A DNA stretch of 64,000 nt from Myxococcus xanthus. Lineage in GTDB: Bacteria; Myxococcota; Myxococcia; Myxococcales; Myxococcaceae. The DNA lies in the NCBI RefSeq assembly GCF_900106535.1, contig NZ_FNOH01000002.1, forward strand, positions 682,001-746,000, written 5' to 3'. The translations under genes and the position numbers were made by a program. How positions within the stretch are numbered: position 1 is the stretch's first letter; each line of letters starts with the position of its first letter. The notes beneath the pieces are model-generated. The model searched no databases. It had not been told where the DNA came from and saw nothing but the letters and a program-made list of their open reading frames with translations. Shown here piece by piece: positions 49,401-58,347 of this stretch.

Positions 49401-52329
49401 CGGTGATGAACCGCGTGAGGTCACCCTTCGTCACGGCGGTGGCCACCTCGGCGATGGCGCGCACCTGCGTGGTGAGGTTGGCGGCGAGCTGGTTCACGTT
49501 GTCCGTGAGGTCGCGCCAGATGCCCGCCGTACCGGGCACACGGGCCTGACCACCCAGCTTCCCTTCGATGCCCACCTCGCGGGCCACCGTCGTCACCTGG
49601 TCGGCGAACACCGCCAGGGTGTCGATCATGCCGTTGATGGTGTCCGCCAGCTCGGCGATTTCACCCTTCGCGTCCACCACCAGCTTGCGCTTCAGGTCGC
49701 CGTTGGCCACCGACGTCACGACCTTGGCGATGCCGCGCACCTGCGTGGTGAGATTGGAGGCCATGGAGTTCACGTTGTCCGTGAGGTCCTTCCACGTGCC
49801 GGCCACGCCCTTCACCTCGGCCTGACCGCCCAGCTTGCCCTCGGTGCCCACCTCGCGCGCCACGCGCGTCACTTCCGAGGCGAACGAGTTGAGCTGGTCC
49901 ACCATCGTGTTGATGGTGTTCTTCAGCTCCAGGATTTCGCCCTGCACATCCACGGTGATTTTCTTCGACAGGTCGCCCTTGGCGACGGCCGTCGTCACCT
50001 CGGCGATGTTGCGCACCTGGGACGTCAGGTTCGACGCCATGGAGTTCACGTTGTCCGTGAGGTCCTTCCACGTGCCTGCCACGCCCTTCACCACGGCCTG
50101 GCCGCCCAGCTTGCCCTCCGTCCCCACCTCGCGCGCCACACGCGTCACTTCCGACGCGAACGAGTTGAGCTGGTCCACCATCGTGTTGATGGTGTTCTTC
50201 AGCTCCAGGATTTCGCCTCGCACGTCCACGGTGATTTTCTTGGAGAGGTCACCATTGGCCACGGCCGTGGTGACTTCCGCGATGTTGCGCACCTGGGACG
50301 TGAGGTTGGACGCCATGCTGTTCACGTTGTCGGTGAGGTCCTTCCACGTTCCACCGACGCCGCGCACGACGGCCTGACCACCGAGCTTTCCTTCCGTACC
50401 CACCTCGCGCGCCACGCGCGTCACTTCCGAGGCGAAGGACGACAGTTGGTCCACCATCGTGTTGATGGTGTTCTTCAGCTCCAGGATTTCACCGCGCACG
50501 TCCACGGTGATCTTCTTGGAGAGGTCACCGCGCGCCACCGCCATCGTCACCTCGGCGATGTTTCGCACCTGGGACGTGAGGTTGGACGCCATGCTGTTCA
50601 CGTTGTCGGTGAGGTCCTTCCACGTTCCACCGACGCCGCGAACGATGGCCTGACCACCGAGCTTTCCTTCCGTACCGACTTCCTTCGCGACGCGCGTCAC
50701 TTCCGAGGCGAAGGATGACAACTGGTCCACCATCGTGTTGATGGTGTTCTTCAGCTCCAGCACCTCGCCCTTGGCATCGACGGTAATCTTCTTCGACAGG
50801 TCGCCCTTGGCGACGGCCGTCGTCACCTCGGCGATGTTGCGCACCTGAGACGTCAGGTTCGACGCCATGGAGTTCACGTTGTCGGTGAGGTCCTTCCACG
50901 TGCCGCCGACACCGCGCACGACGGCCTGTCCTCCGAGCTTGCCCTCCGTGCCCACTTCACGCGCCACGCGCGTCACTTCCGAGGCAAATGAGTTGAGCTG
51001 GTCCACCATCGTGTTGATGGTGTTCTTCAGCTCCAGGATTTCGCCGCGCACGTCGACGGTGATTTTCTTCGACAGGTCGCCGTTCGCCACCGCCGTCGTC
51101 ACCTCGGCGATGTTGCGCACCTGCGACGTGAGGTTGGACGCCATGCTGTTCACGTTGTCCGTGAGGTCCTTCCACACGCCGGCCACGCCCTTCACATCGG
51201 CCTGACCGCCCAGCTTTCCGTCGGTGCCCACCTCGCGCGCCACGCGCGTCACTTCCGAGGCGAACGAGTTGAGCTGGTCCACCATCGTGTTGATGGTGTT
51301 CTTCAGCTCCAACACCTCGCCCTTGGCATCGACGGTAATCTTCTTCGACAGGTCACCCTTGGCGACGGCCGTCGTCACCTCGGCGATGTTGCGCACCTGG
51401 GACGTCAGGTTCGACGCCATGGAGTTCACGTTGTCGGTGAGGTCCTTCCACGTGCCACCGACACCGCGCACGACGGCCTGTCCGCCCAGCTTGCCCTCCG
51501 TGCCCACTTCACGCGCCACACGCGTCACTTCCGAGGCGAACGAGTTGAGCTGGTCCACCATCGTGTTGATGGTGTTCTTCAGCTCCAGGATTTCGCCGCG
51601 CACGTCGACGGTGATCTTCTTCGACAGGTCGCCCTTGGCGACGGCCGTCGTCACCTCGGCGATGCTCCGCACCTGCGCGGTGAGGTTGGAGGCCATGGAG
51701 TTCACGTTGTCCGTGAGGTCCTTCCACGTGCCGGCCACGCCCTTCACCTTGGCCTGACCGCCCAGCTTTCCGTCGGTGCCCACCTCGCGGGCCACGCGCG
51801 TCACCTCGGAAGCGAATGCGCCGAGCTGCTCCACCATCCCGTTCACCAACCGGGCGGTGCGGAGGAACTCGCCTCGGAGGGGACGTCCATCCACTTCCAG
51901 GGCCATGGTCTGCGACAGGTCACCTTTGGCCACGGCGCCGATGACGCGGCCCATCTCCGTCGTCGGTTGCACCAGGTCGGCCACCAGCATGTTCACCGAC
52001 TCGACACAGTCGCCCCACGAGCCCAGCGCGCCCACCACGTTGCCGCGCTGGGTGATGCGGCCTTCCTTGCCCACCACGTTGCCGATGCGCTCGAACTCAC
52101 GGGCCATGCGCTCGCTGAGTTCGATGATTTCGTTCAACGTGTCCGCCACCTTCCCGGCGCTGCCCACCTTGTCCACCGGCATGCGCACGGAGAAGTCGCC
52201 CTTGCGGACGGCGGTGAGGACCCGCAGCAACTGGCGCGAGTCGAGCGACTGCGAATCATCCTCCCGGATTCGCGGTGAAGGGGGAGCCGCGACAGCTTCA
52301 CGGCGGGAGGAAACCTTCTTCGTGGCCAT
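46426..52329 (-). CDS. Poly-HAMP hybrid histidine kinase, cytoplasmic
   Basis: 1967 residues, ATG with AGGA six bases upstream, no membrane helix. About eleven HAMP units fill residues 25-970; each inner unit is 92 residues and reads [26 protein letters not shown] and [24 protein letters not shown] (about 1020-1170), long coiled coil (about 1175-1265), HisKA with [11 protein letters not shown] (His1279), HATPase with NLLSNAFKF and [18 protein letters not shown], then three receivers with candidate acceptors Asp1614, Asp1736 and Asp1883. The first receiver lacks the usual acidic pair. The layout matches fungal group III kinases (Nik1/Os-1). Followed by CheR, CheB-like and receiver-PAS genes. 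Confidence 0.93.
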   Translation of the reverse strand: MATKKVSSRREAVAAPPSPRIREDDSQSLDSRQLLRVLTAVRKGDFSVRMPVDKVGSAGKVADTLNEIIELSERMAREFERIGNVVGKEGRITQRGNVVGALGSWGDCVESVNMLVADLVQPTTEMGRVIGAVAKGDLSQTMALEVDGRPLRGEFLRTARLVNGMVEQLGAFASEVTRVAREVGTDGKLGGQAKVKGVAGTWKDLTDNVNSMASNLTAQVRSIAEVTTAVAKGDLSKKITVDVRGEILELKNTINTMVDQLNSFASEVTRVAREVGTEGKLGGQAVVRGVGGTWKDLTDNVNSMASNLTSQVRNIAEVTTAVAKGDLSKKITVDAKGEVLELKNTINTMVDQLNSFASEVTRVAREVGTDGKLGGQADVKGVAGVWKDLTDNVNSMASNLTSQVRNIAEVTTAVANGDLSKKITVDVRGEILELKNTINTMVDQLNSFASEVTRVAREVGTEGKLGGQAVVRGVGGTWKDLTDNVNSMASNLTSQVRNIAEVTTAVAKGDLSKKITVDAKGEVLELKNTINTMVDQLSSFASEVTRVAKEVGTEGKLGGQAIVRGVGGTWKDLTDNVNSMASNLTSQVRNIAEVTMAVARGDLSKKITVDVRGEILELKNTINTMVDQLSSFASEVTRVAREVGTEGKLGGQAVVRGVGGTWKDLTDNVNSMASNLTSQVRNIAEVTTAVANGDLSKKITVDVRGEILELKNTINTMVDQLNSFASEVTRVAREVGTEGKLGGQAVVKGVAGTWKDLTDNVNSMASNLTSQVRNIAEVTTAVAKGDLSKKITVDVQGEILELKNTINTMVDQLNSFASEVTRVAREVGTEGKLGGQAEVKGVAGTWKDLTDNVNSMASNLTTQVRGIAKVVTSVANGDLKRKLVVDAKGEIAELADTINGMIDTLAVFADQVTTVAREVGIEGKLGGQARVPGTAGIWRDLTDNVNQLAANLTTQVRAIAEVATAVTKGDLTRFITVSAQGEVAALKDNINEMIRNLKDTTRKNTEQDWLKTNLAKFTRVLQGQRDLLTVSKVILSELAPLVDAQHGVFYISERADGGDQMLKLLASYAYRQRKGLANTFKYGEGLVGQCALEKEPILLSDVPDSYIRIASGLGEEVPRNIVVLPVLFEGEVKAVIELASFHTFSEVHMGFLEQLTESIGIVLNTIAANMRTEALLKQSQALTDELRKQQEELTETNKRLEQQATSLQQSEELLKRQQEELRSTNEELQEKAKLLSEQKTEVERKNGEVEQAKLALEEKAEQLSLTSKYKSEFLANMSHELRTPLNSLLILSQTLSDNVDGNLTSRQVEFAKTIHASGADLLELINDILDLSKIESGTMAVDVGPLRFGDLREFVDRTFRQVADKKGLEFHIGLGDSLPGELETDAKRLQQVLKNLLSNAFKFTESGSVSLHIGLAKGGWSPDHAMLSSAPSVVAFTVADTGIGIPKDKHQIIFEAFQQADGSTARKYGGTGLGLSISREIARLLGGEIRLESDVGRGSAFTLYLPLAFMAERPPEEHARWDYNPLATTVLPAPIAEPVSESRVSSLSRMDIDDDRSSILPGDKVLLAVTHLADHAARLRAAAQGTGFKLLVSTEVEDALDAVRNTRPAAVAVDLDLPEMAGWVVLDRLKHDASTRALPVYTVSVEDHRERSLNLGAIGHLRAAADPEAAVAALESLKRFVERKGRGLLVVEDDPVHRQTLTELLGSDDVQTVAVGTAAEALAALAERRFDCMVLDLGLPDMPGTELIRRVHEAHGAGGPPLIVYTGRELTRAQETELRRVAEAIVVKDAQSPERLLEETSLFLHRSPSDLTEPKRRMLEKAREKDPLLVNRKVLVVDDDVRNIFALNTVLERYGMKVAFAESAREGLDQLEKDADIELVLMDVMMPEMDGYQAMRAIRRMERFVHLPILALTAKAMKGDREKCLEAGASDYITKPVDIEKLLSLLRVWLHAPRGMPPRGSRTEVSG
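49760..51835 (-). repeat. 276-bp tandem repeats (HAMP-encoding)
   Basis: The marker ACCATCGTGTTGATGG recurs at 49901, 50177, 50453, 50729, 51005, 51281 and 51557, exactly 276 bases apart each time. The seven units are nearly identical in DNA, including silent positions; flanking units at both ends are more diverged. Gene conversion or recent expansion is likely. Confidence 0.93.
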
Positions 52330-52553
52330 ATGAGTTCCTGGTCGGTCCCGGGACGGCGAAGCACGGGCTGCCGTCCTGCGGGAATCTCGCAGCTAGAGCG
52401 TGTTCTCTCGCGCTTTCGCACACTTGGACCAGTCCCCCTGGGACGCCCGGCTGGCCATCAGCCGACATTCCGGGAGGACTTCGTCCGGCAGCCAACACTG
52501 GCTCGGACGCGGCGCCACTCGGTGTGAAAGTCGATGCGCTCGCTGACGGAGCA

Positions 52554-52569
52554 GGCAGGCTCAGTGCCG
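52554..52569 (-). promoter_or_regulatory. Possible sigma-54 element upstream of the poly-HAMP kinase
   Basis: On the minus strand CGGCACTGAGCCTGCC has GG and GC ten bases apart and the GGCAC core, but two T positions of the consensus are lost. It spans the 3' end of the upstream gene and would give a leader of about 210 bases before 52329. Confidence 0.25.
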
Positions 52570-53385
52570 GACGCGGGGCGCGGGCGCGCGGACGCGCACC
52601 TGCATCTGCTCGTCTCCGGCCACGACGCTGCTGAGCACCTCGCGCTGCTCCGGTGACAGCCGGGCCACCGCGCGCAACGACGCCACCAGCACCAGGGACT
52701 CCAGCGGAGACGGCACGCTGATGCCGTCCGGCCCCGTCTTCAGGGGCAGCGGCAGGCGCGGGGCGCGCCCCGCGGCGGTGAGCGCGTCCACGGCATACGA
52801 AGGGGACGTGTCCAGCGTGACGGCAATCGCGGGCAGGCTGGTGGCGGCGTCACCCTGGCCACGCGCCTGCATCTCCATCAACATCTGCAGCGCGCCCGGC
52901 TTGAAGTACAGCGCCAGTCCCGCGCGCCCGTCCCCCATGTGGAAGACGCACCCCTCGAAGGTGTGGTTCATCGGCCCGGTGACGGCCACCTCGAAGGGCT
53001 GGCTGTCATCCCAATGCGTCCAGGGCCGCGCATCCCAGTACTCCGTCGACGCCTGCACGAAGAGCAGCGCCTTGTCCGAGCCAAGCCCGGACAAGCCTCG
53101 CTGCCCCCACGCCACGAAGGTCGCGATGGCCGCGCAGGAAGACAGCGCTTGCGGTGAAGGCTCCGCCACGGCGAGCCCCAGCTCCGCGCCCGCGGCGGCC
53201 AGCGCCGGCGCGCAGCGCACCTCCGCCGCGTCCACCCCTTCCAGCAGGGCCCGCAGCCCCGCCCCGTCGTCCGATTCGAACACAGGCGCGGCGGGCTCTC
53301 CGGAATCGGAGATACGCAGATACACCTGGACCTGCGTGTTGCCCTGACTGAGTGGCACGGGGCCCAGCTTGAGCAGGTAGAACAT
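52561..53385 (-). CDS. Hypothetical protein, third gene of the KaiC-like operon
   Basis: 274 residues, ATG at 53385, five bases after the receiver gene. Beta-rich, without signal peptide or membrane helix. Recognisable features are VAVTGPMNHTFEGCVFHMGDGRAG and a C-terminal SPEQREVLSSVVAGDEQMQVRVRAP. No family recognised. Position alone links it to the KaiC-like ATPase and receiver. Confidence 0.75.
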   Translation of the reverse strand: MFYLLKLGPVPLSQGNTQVQVYLRISDSGEPAAPVFESDDGAGLRALLEGVDAAEVRCAPALAAAGAELGLAVAEPSPQALSSCAAIATFVAWGQRGLSGLGSDKALLFVQASTEYWDARPWTHWDDSQPFEVAVTGPMNHTFEGCVFHMGDGRAGLALYFKPGALQMLMEMQARGQGDAATSLPAIAVTLDTSPSYAVDALTAAGRAPRLPLPLKTGPDGISVPSPLESLVLVASLRAVARLSPEQREVLSSVVAGDEQMQVRVRAPAPRVRH

Positions 53386-53390
53386 GGGGC

Positions 53391-53756
53391 TCAGCCTTGC
53401 TTTCCGTCCAGGGCCTTGCGGACCTGTCGCATCAGCGCGTGGATGTCGAAGGGCTTCTGGAGGAACGGCATGCCAGGATACCGATGCCGCAGCGCGGACA
53501 CGTCCACCGCGCTCATCCCCATGAGTGAGACATCCTTGTAGGCCGGCTCGGCCCGGATGCGCTCGATGAGTGCCGGTCCGTCCAGAACGGGCATCATCCA
53601 GTCAGTGAGGACCAGGTCCGGCCGGAGCTCCGCCATCCGCTCCAGCGCCTCACGGCCGTGAGAGGCCGTCAGGACGCGATAGCCCTCCTCCCGAAGGAGG
53701 TCCGCCAGGGCTTCCAGGATGCCCTGCTCGTCATCCACCACCAGGACCGTCTCCAT
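53391..53756 (-). CDS. Single-domain response regulator
   Basis: 121 residues from the ATG at 53756 (METVLVVDDE); the longer frame to 53846 is the antisense of the KaiC gene. Receiver with DDE at 8-10, acceptor Asp52 (LTDWMMP) and Lys in FLQKPFDIH. No output domain. It lies 28 bases after the KaiC-like gene, suggesting that it takes signals to or from it. Confidence 0.9.
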   Translation of the reverse strand: METVLVVDDEQGILEALADLLREEGYRVLTASHGREALERMAELRPDLVLTDWMMPVLDGPALIERIRAEPAYKDVSLMGMSAVDVSALRHRYPGMPFLQKPFDIHALMRQVRKALDGKQG

Positions 53757-53784
53757 ACGGGTGGTACTACTCCTCGACGTTCGT

Positions 53785-55260
53785 TCAGAAATGGCCAGTG
53801 CCCGGGTGCCGGGCAAGTCCCGTGAGCAGGGTATCCACAGCGACACTGAAGGGGGGCAGCACCTCGATTCCCTGGGGTGTGATGACGAACTCCCTCAGGG
53901 TGGGGTCATAGTGGGTGTCACGCATCTTGAAGATGCTCAGCAGCCTGCGCAGGCGGCCTTCGAGCTCGACATGTCTCAGGAAAAAGAGGTTCTCCGCCAC
54001 AGCGGAAGGACCCACCTCCATCGGGACGTCCAGCACCGGACCGAAGAGCCGCGGTGTCTCCATGCCGAAGAGGGTGGTGGTCCCCGTGCAACGCAGCTCC
54101 TGGGTGAGGGCCGCGAAGAACGAATTGATGCGCGCGGGCTCGGGCGAGGCCTGTTGCATGGCGCTGAGCCCGTCCACGAACACCCGCTTCACGTTGCGCC
54201 GCCGAACGTCCGACAGGAGCTGGTCCGCCAACACGTCGAGAATGCACTCGGAAGGCGGCTGCCAGATGAAGTTGAGCCGTCCATCCGCCATAGCGCCGCC
54301 CAGGTCGATACCCGCGGATGCAACCTTGCCCAACAGCCGGTTGGGCGGCTCGTAGAAGCCCATGTACAGACAGTGCTCGCCCTGCTTCAGACCCTCTGCC
54401 AGCAAGCTGCATCCCAGCAGCGTCTTGCCCGCGCCAGGTGGACCGAGCAGCAGGGAGGTGGACCCCGCCGCCAGCCCCTCCGGGAAGAGCGCGTCCAGGG
54501 ACGGAACGCCGAAGTGGAGGCGGTGGGCGCCCGGGTCCGGCGGCGGCGTGCGCTGCACCCGCGACTCCAACCGGGGGAAGACCTCCAACCCGTCGCTGGT
54601 GATGCGGAAGGCGTGGACGCCGTGCAGCGTGGGGCTCCCCCGGAACTTGCGCACTTGCAGCTCGCGCCAGGAGCGCACGCCCTGGGTGCGCTCGCGCAGC
54701 TCCAGGATGCCATCCACCATGGTGTATTCCGGATGGACGGCGGGACCGTTAGCGCTGGTGAGCAGCAGCGCCGTGAAGCGCGTCAGCCCGGCGGCGACCT
54801 GGAGCTCGTGGATGAACTTCTTGAAGTCGCGGCTGCTGCCGGCCGCCTCCTGCGCCTGCACCAGGCCATCCAGCACCAGGATGCTGGCGTTGTGGTTGCG
54901 CACCTCGCGCCGCAAGAGCTCCAGCAACCCCGGCAGCCCGTGCTCCTCCAGCGTGCGGAAGCCGCTGACGTAGTAGACGCCCTCGGGCAGCAGCGCCGAG
55001 TCGAAGAAGGCCATGTCCCGCATGTTGGCCAGCATGCGAGCGTGGGACTCCGCCAGCAGCGTGACATACAGGCACCGCGCGCCGGCGCGCCCCTGGTGGT
55101 AGCAGAGCTGGTTGGCGAAGAGCGTCTTCCCCGCGCCCGGCTCCCCCACGAAGATGTAGACACCCGACGACACGAGCCCGCCGCCCAGCACGGCGTCAAG
55201 CCCAGGCACGCCAGTCGATACGCGTGCGTCCTGCCGTGCGGGTTGCTCGGAAGAGGACAT
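53785..55260 (-). CDS. KaiC-like double RecA-fold ATPase
   Basis: 491 residues. Two RecA/KaiC domains: the first with GEPGAGKT (39-46), LYVTLLAESHARM and ILVLDGLVQ; the second with GPPGAGKT (about 271-278), LYMGFYEPPNRL and VFVDGLSAMQQA. The order is that of circadian-clock KaiC, but the conserved Ser/Thr phosphorylation sites and the C-terminal extension of KaiC are not visible, and no KaiA or KaiB gene is near. Such proteins act as oscillators or as ATP-dependent signalling switches. It is followed by a receiver and a hypothetical gene in one likely operon. Confidence 0.88.
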   Translation of the reverse strand: MSSSEQPARQDARVSTGVPGLDAVLGGGLVSSGVYIFVGEPGAGKTLFANQLCYHQGRAGARCLYVTLLAESHARMLANMRDMAFFDSALLPEGVYYVSGFRTLEEHGLPGLLELLRREVRNHNASILVLDGLVQAQEAAGSSRDFKKFIHELQVAAGLTRFTALLLTSANGPAVHPEYTMVDGILELRERTQGVRSWRELQVRKFRGSPTLHGVHAFRITSDGLEVFPRLESRVQRTPPPDPGAHRLHFGVPSLDALFPEGLAAGSTSLLLGPPGAGKTLLGCSLLAEGLKQGEHCLYMGFYEPPNRLLGKVASAGIDLGGAMADGRLNFIWQPPSECILDVLADQLLSDVRRRNVKRVFVDGLSAMQQASPEPARINSFFAALTQELRCTGTTTLFGMETPRLFGPVLDVPMEVGPSAVAENLFFLRHVELEGRLRRLLSIFKMRDTHYDPTLREFVITPQGIEVLPPFSVAVDTLLTGLARHPGTGHF

Positions 55261-55347
55261 GATGTCCGTTCCATACCGTAATTCGCCCCAGCGCGCGCCT
55301 CGGAATGTGAGAAGAGAACCGCGCGGGCCGTGAACAGCGAAAGGGCC

Positions 55348-55701
55348 TCAGCGGTCGGCGTCCAGCAGGGCGCGCAGGTCGTCGGGAATGGGCATGGGCG
55401 TGAGGATGCCCACGTTCGCGCCACCGGTGTTTCCCAGCGGTGCCCGCCCGAGCCATGAGCCTGGCGCGGCGACCAGCAACCGCACCACCTGCCCCACCCA
55501 CTCCGCGGCGTTCCGCCGGCGCCACCCGAACCCCAGCATGCGCCAGTGCACCCGCACGTGAGGGCCCGCGTGGGCCTGACTGAGGACGTGGACCCGCTCG
55601 AGGTGCCGCCAGGTACGCACATGCTCCGAACGCGACTCCGCTTCATGGGCCTCGCGCAACTCCGCTTCGAAAGCGGCGCGCAGCTTCGGCTTCATCGACA
55701 T
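55348..55701 (-). CDS. DUF3703-family protein
   Basis: 117 residues from the ATG at 55701 (MSMKPKLRAA) with GGGAAG five bases upstream. The sequence KPKLRAAFEAELREAHEAES, then WRHLERVHVLSQAHAGPHVRVHW and GNTGGANVGILTPMPIPDDL, is that of the DUF3703 family. Length fits. Function unknown, soluble and basic. It is 87 bases before the KaiC start. Confidence 0.85.
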   Translation of the reverse strand: MSMKPKLRAAFEAELREAHEAESRSEHVRTWRHLERVHVLSQAHAGPHVRVHWRMLGFGWRRRNAAEWVGQVVRLLVAAPGSWLGRAPLGNTGGANVGILTPMPIPDDLRALLDADR

Positions 55702-55765
55702 GGATTCTTCCCGGTCATGTCGCCACCTTCGCGCCACGAAGCCCCCGCCGGCTTGTAAGAACGCG

Positions 55766-56599
55766 CTATCGCGAGGGCGGGCGCACCCACTCCACCACCC
55801 CGGCAATCTCCGAAGGCTTGAGGCCGAAGGTGCGGCGGAAGGCGTGGTTCAGGTGCGCGCTGTCGGTGAAGCCCGCGGCGTGCGCGGCCTCGGTGAGCGA
55901 CGCGCCTTGTTGCAGATGCTCGGCGGCCCGGTGCAGGCGCAGCCAGAGGATGTAGGGCCGCAAGGGGAAGCCCACCTGCGCGCTGAACAGATGCGACAGC
56001 CGGCCCACCGACAAGCCCACGCGCGGAGCGAGCGTGGCCAGACGCACGTCTTCCTCCAGCGCCTCTGGCAGCAGCCGCAGCAGCTTCTTCACCGCGGGGT
56101 GGGTGGGCTTCGCGACGCCCGCGTCGGCTTGGAGCTCACGCAGCAGGACCTGCGTCTGCGCCTCGGCCTCCGCCCAGCGCACCGGCAACCGGCCAATGCC
56201 ACAGGCCCTCAAACGTTCGCCCGCCGCGCCCCACGCGGCCGCGTCCGCGCCAATGCCCAGCGTCGCCAGCCTGCGGCCCACCAGGTCCTCCGCGGGGACG
56301 TGGAGCAGCACCGCTGCCAGGGCGCCTTCAACGATGGCGTGCTCGGCGTCCGGAGGAACGACGGCCGCCTGACATGCGACCTCCTGCTGACGGGCGTCGC
56401 GCAGGCGCACCGGCGCGTCCAGGGACAGCAGGACCTGAAAGGTGGGGTGGGCGTGCGGGTCCGTTGGAGCGAGCGGCCCCACGTACATCAAGCGCCGGGG
56501 GCCGAAGAAGACGCGCCCCAACCACCGGTCCTCACGGGAAGGCGGCACACGGGCGCGGGCGAGGCGAGGAGGCGGCATGGGGCGGGCTCGGTGCGCCAT
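55766..56599 (-). CDS. AraC-family transcriptional regulator
   Basis: 277 residues from the ATG at 56599 (MAHRARPMPP); an ATG at 56578 is a close alternative. The N-terminal cupin-like domain has FFGPRRLMYVGPLAPTDPHA and a loop ending VVPPDAEHAI. The C-terminal AraC helix-turn-helix pair is LATLAPRVGLSVGRLSHLFS, then LTEAAHAAGFTDSAHLNHAFRRTFG with the final PSE motif. It probably binds a small ligand. It is divergent from the PAS kinase, across a 200-base region. Confidence 0.9.
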   Translation of the reverse strand: MAHRARPMPPPRLARARVPPSREDRWLGRVFFGPRRLMYVGPLAPTDPHAHPTFQVLLSLDAPVRLRDARQQEVACQAAVVPPDAEHAIVEGALAAVLLHVPAEDLVGRRLATLGIGADAAAWGAAGERLRACGIGRLPVRWAEAEAQTQVLLRELQADAGVAKPTHPAVKKLLRLLPEALEEDVRLATLAPRVGLSVGRLSHLFSAQVGFPLRPYILWLRLHRAAEHLQQGASLTEAAHAAGFTDSAHLNHAFRRTFGLKPSEIAGVVEWVRPPSR

Positions 56600-56799
56600 C
56601 CTCGCATGTCTCCGCCTGCGCATTCCCCGCGAGGAAGCAAGGCCCTGCCCCAGGGCGCCCCGGCCTGCCCGGTTCCGGAGATTCGGCGGACGATGCACCC
56701 CTGGCCGTAAGGGGCCGGTGGCGCCCGGCTCCCCGGGTGTATTGATTGAAGAAGGTCCGAGACACGGGAGAGCCCCCGCTCCAGGGGAGGGAGCGCGCC

Positions 56800-58341
56800 A
56801 TGGCGGAGAGGGAGCCGGGCCTCGACGCAGCGGGGGACGTCAGCCCGCCTGCCCGGGGTGGACATGACGCGCTGGTCGACAATGTCGACGGCATCGTCTG
56901 GGAGGCAGACCCCTCCGTCCGCTTCATCTTCGTGAGCAAGCAGGCGGAGCGGCTGCTCGGCTATCCGGTGGAGCAGTGGCTCACCGAGCCTCACTTCTGG
57001 TTGGAGCACCTGCATCCAGACGACCGGGCCTGGGCCTCCACCTATTGCCACACCGCGGTGGAGCAGTGCCTTCCCCACGAATTCGAATACCGGATGCTGG
57101 CCGCGGACGGCCGCGTCGTCTGGCTGCGTGACATCGTCACCGTGCTGTCCAAGGACGGCCGCGCCCACCGGCTTCAAGGCGTCATGGTGGACGTCACCGA
57201 GCAGCATCAGGCCCAGGAGCGGCTGGAGCAGACGGTGTCCCTGCTGGAGGCCACGCTCGACTCGACGGCGGACGGACTGCTGGTGGTCGACCGGGACGGA
57301 CACATCACCGCCTGCAACCGCCAATTCGAGCAGCTCTGGGGACTGACGGGACTGGCTGCCTGCACGCACGACGCGACGCTGCTCGCGGCCGTGCGCGAGA
57401 AGTTGAAGGCCCCGGACGCCTTCTTGTCGCGGGTCCAGTCCCTGTACGAGGAGCCAAGCCAGGAGAGCTTCGACATCATCGAACTGCGCAACGGCCGCAT
57501 CCTGGAGCGCTACTCCCTGCCTCAGCGGCGGCGCGGGCTCATCACCGGCCGCGTCTGGAGCTTCCGCGACGTCACCGAGCGCGTGCACGCACAGCGCACG
57601 CAGGAGCGGCTGCTGGCCGAGGCGCACGAGGCCATTCGCGTGCGCGACGACTTCCTCTCCATCGCCGCCCACGAGCTCAAGACGCCCCTGACGCCGCTGC
57701 GCCTCCACCTGGAGCTGCTGAAGCGGGCGCTGGCGGCCAGGGAGCCCATCGCGCCCGAGCGCGTGGACAAGGCCATGGCGCAGGTGGACCGCCTGTCCGC
57801 GCTGGTCAATGATCTGGTGGACGCCACCAGCGTGGAGGCGGGCCGGCTGAAGCTGCAACGCAAACCCGTGTCGCTCCTGGAGGTGGCGAACGAAGCGTGC
57901 TCGGAGTTCCGTGGCCTCAGCGCGGAGCATGCCTTCATGTGCGAGCTCCCCCAGGAGGACCTCCTCGTCATGGGCGACCGGGGCCGGCTGTCACAGGTGC
58001 TGGCCAACCTCCTGGAGAACGCCGTCAAATACAGCCCGCTGGGCGGCACCGTGCGCGTCTCCCTGTCTCACGTGGACGGCAACGCCGTGCTCAGCGTGGC
58101 GGACGGTGGCATCGGCATCTCCCGGGAGGAGCAGGCGCACCTCTTCGGCCGCTTCTTCCGCGCGAGCAACGCGCCCGTATCCGGCTTCGGGGGCCTGGGC
58201 CTGGGGCTCTACATCTGCCGGGACATCATCGAACGGCACGGCGGTCACATCTGGGTGGACAGCGAGCTGGGCCGAGGCTCCACGTTCCATGTCTCGCTGC
58301 CCGTGCTGACCGCGACGGCGCAATGGGAGGCCCGGCCCTGA
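56800..58341 (+). CDS. Sensor histidine kinase with two PAS domains
   Basis: 513 residues from the ATG at 56800, with GGGGAGGG upstream. PAS 1 (about 25-140) has VDGIVWEADPSVRFIFVSK and a PAC end VMVDVTEQHQA. PAS 2 (about 150-265) has LDSTADGLLVVDRDGHITACN. HisKA has IAAHELKTPLTPL (His291), and HATPase has NLLENAVKYS, VADGGIGI and GLGLGLYICRDIIERHGG. No membrane helix. No response regulator is next to it, so it is an orphan cytoplasmic sensor. Confidence 0.93.
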   Translation: MAEREPGLDAAGDVSPPARGGHDALVDNVDGIVWEADPSVRFIFVSKQAERLLGYPVEQWLTEPHFWLEHLHPDDRAWASTYCHTAVEQCLPHEFEYRMLAADGRVVWLRDIVTVLSKDGRAHRLQGVMVDVTEQHQAQERLEQTVSLLEATLDSTADGLLVVDRDGHITACNRQFEQLWGLTGLAACTHDATLLAAVREKLKAPDAFLSRVQSLYEEPSQESFDIIELRNGRILERYSLPQRRRGLITGRVWSFRDVTERVHAQRTQERLLAEAHEAIRVRDDFLSIAAHELKTPLTPLRLHLELLKRALAAREPIAPERVDKAMAQVDRLSALVNDLVDATSVEAGRLKLQRKPVSLLEVANEACSEFRGLSAEHAFMCELPQEDLLVMGDRGRLSQVLANLLENAVKYSPLGGTVRVSLSHVDGNAVLSVADGGIGISREEQAHLFGRFFRASNAPVSGFGGLGLGLYICRDIIERHGGHIWVDSELGRGSTFHVSLPVLTATAQWEARP

Positions 58342-58347
58342 CGCGGC

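Noticed and set aside
49760-51835. Tandem repeats read as CRISPR or a mobile element
   Set aside because: The period is 276 bases, the units are in frame and encode HAMP domains, with no spacers or cas genes.
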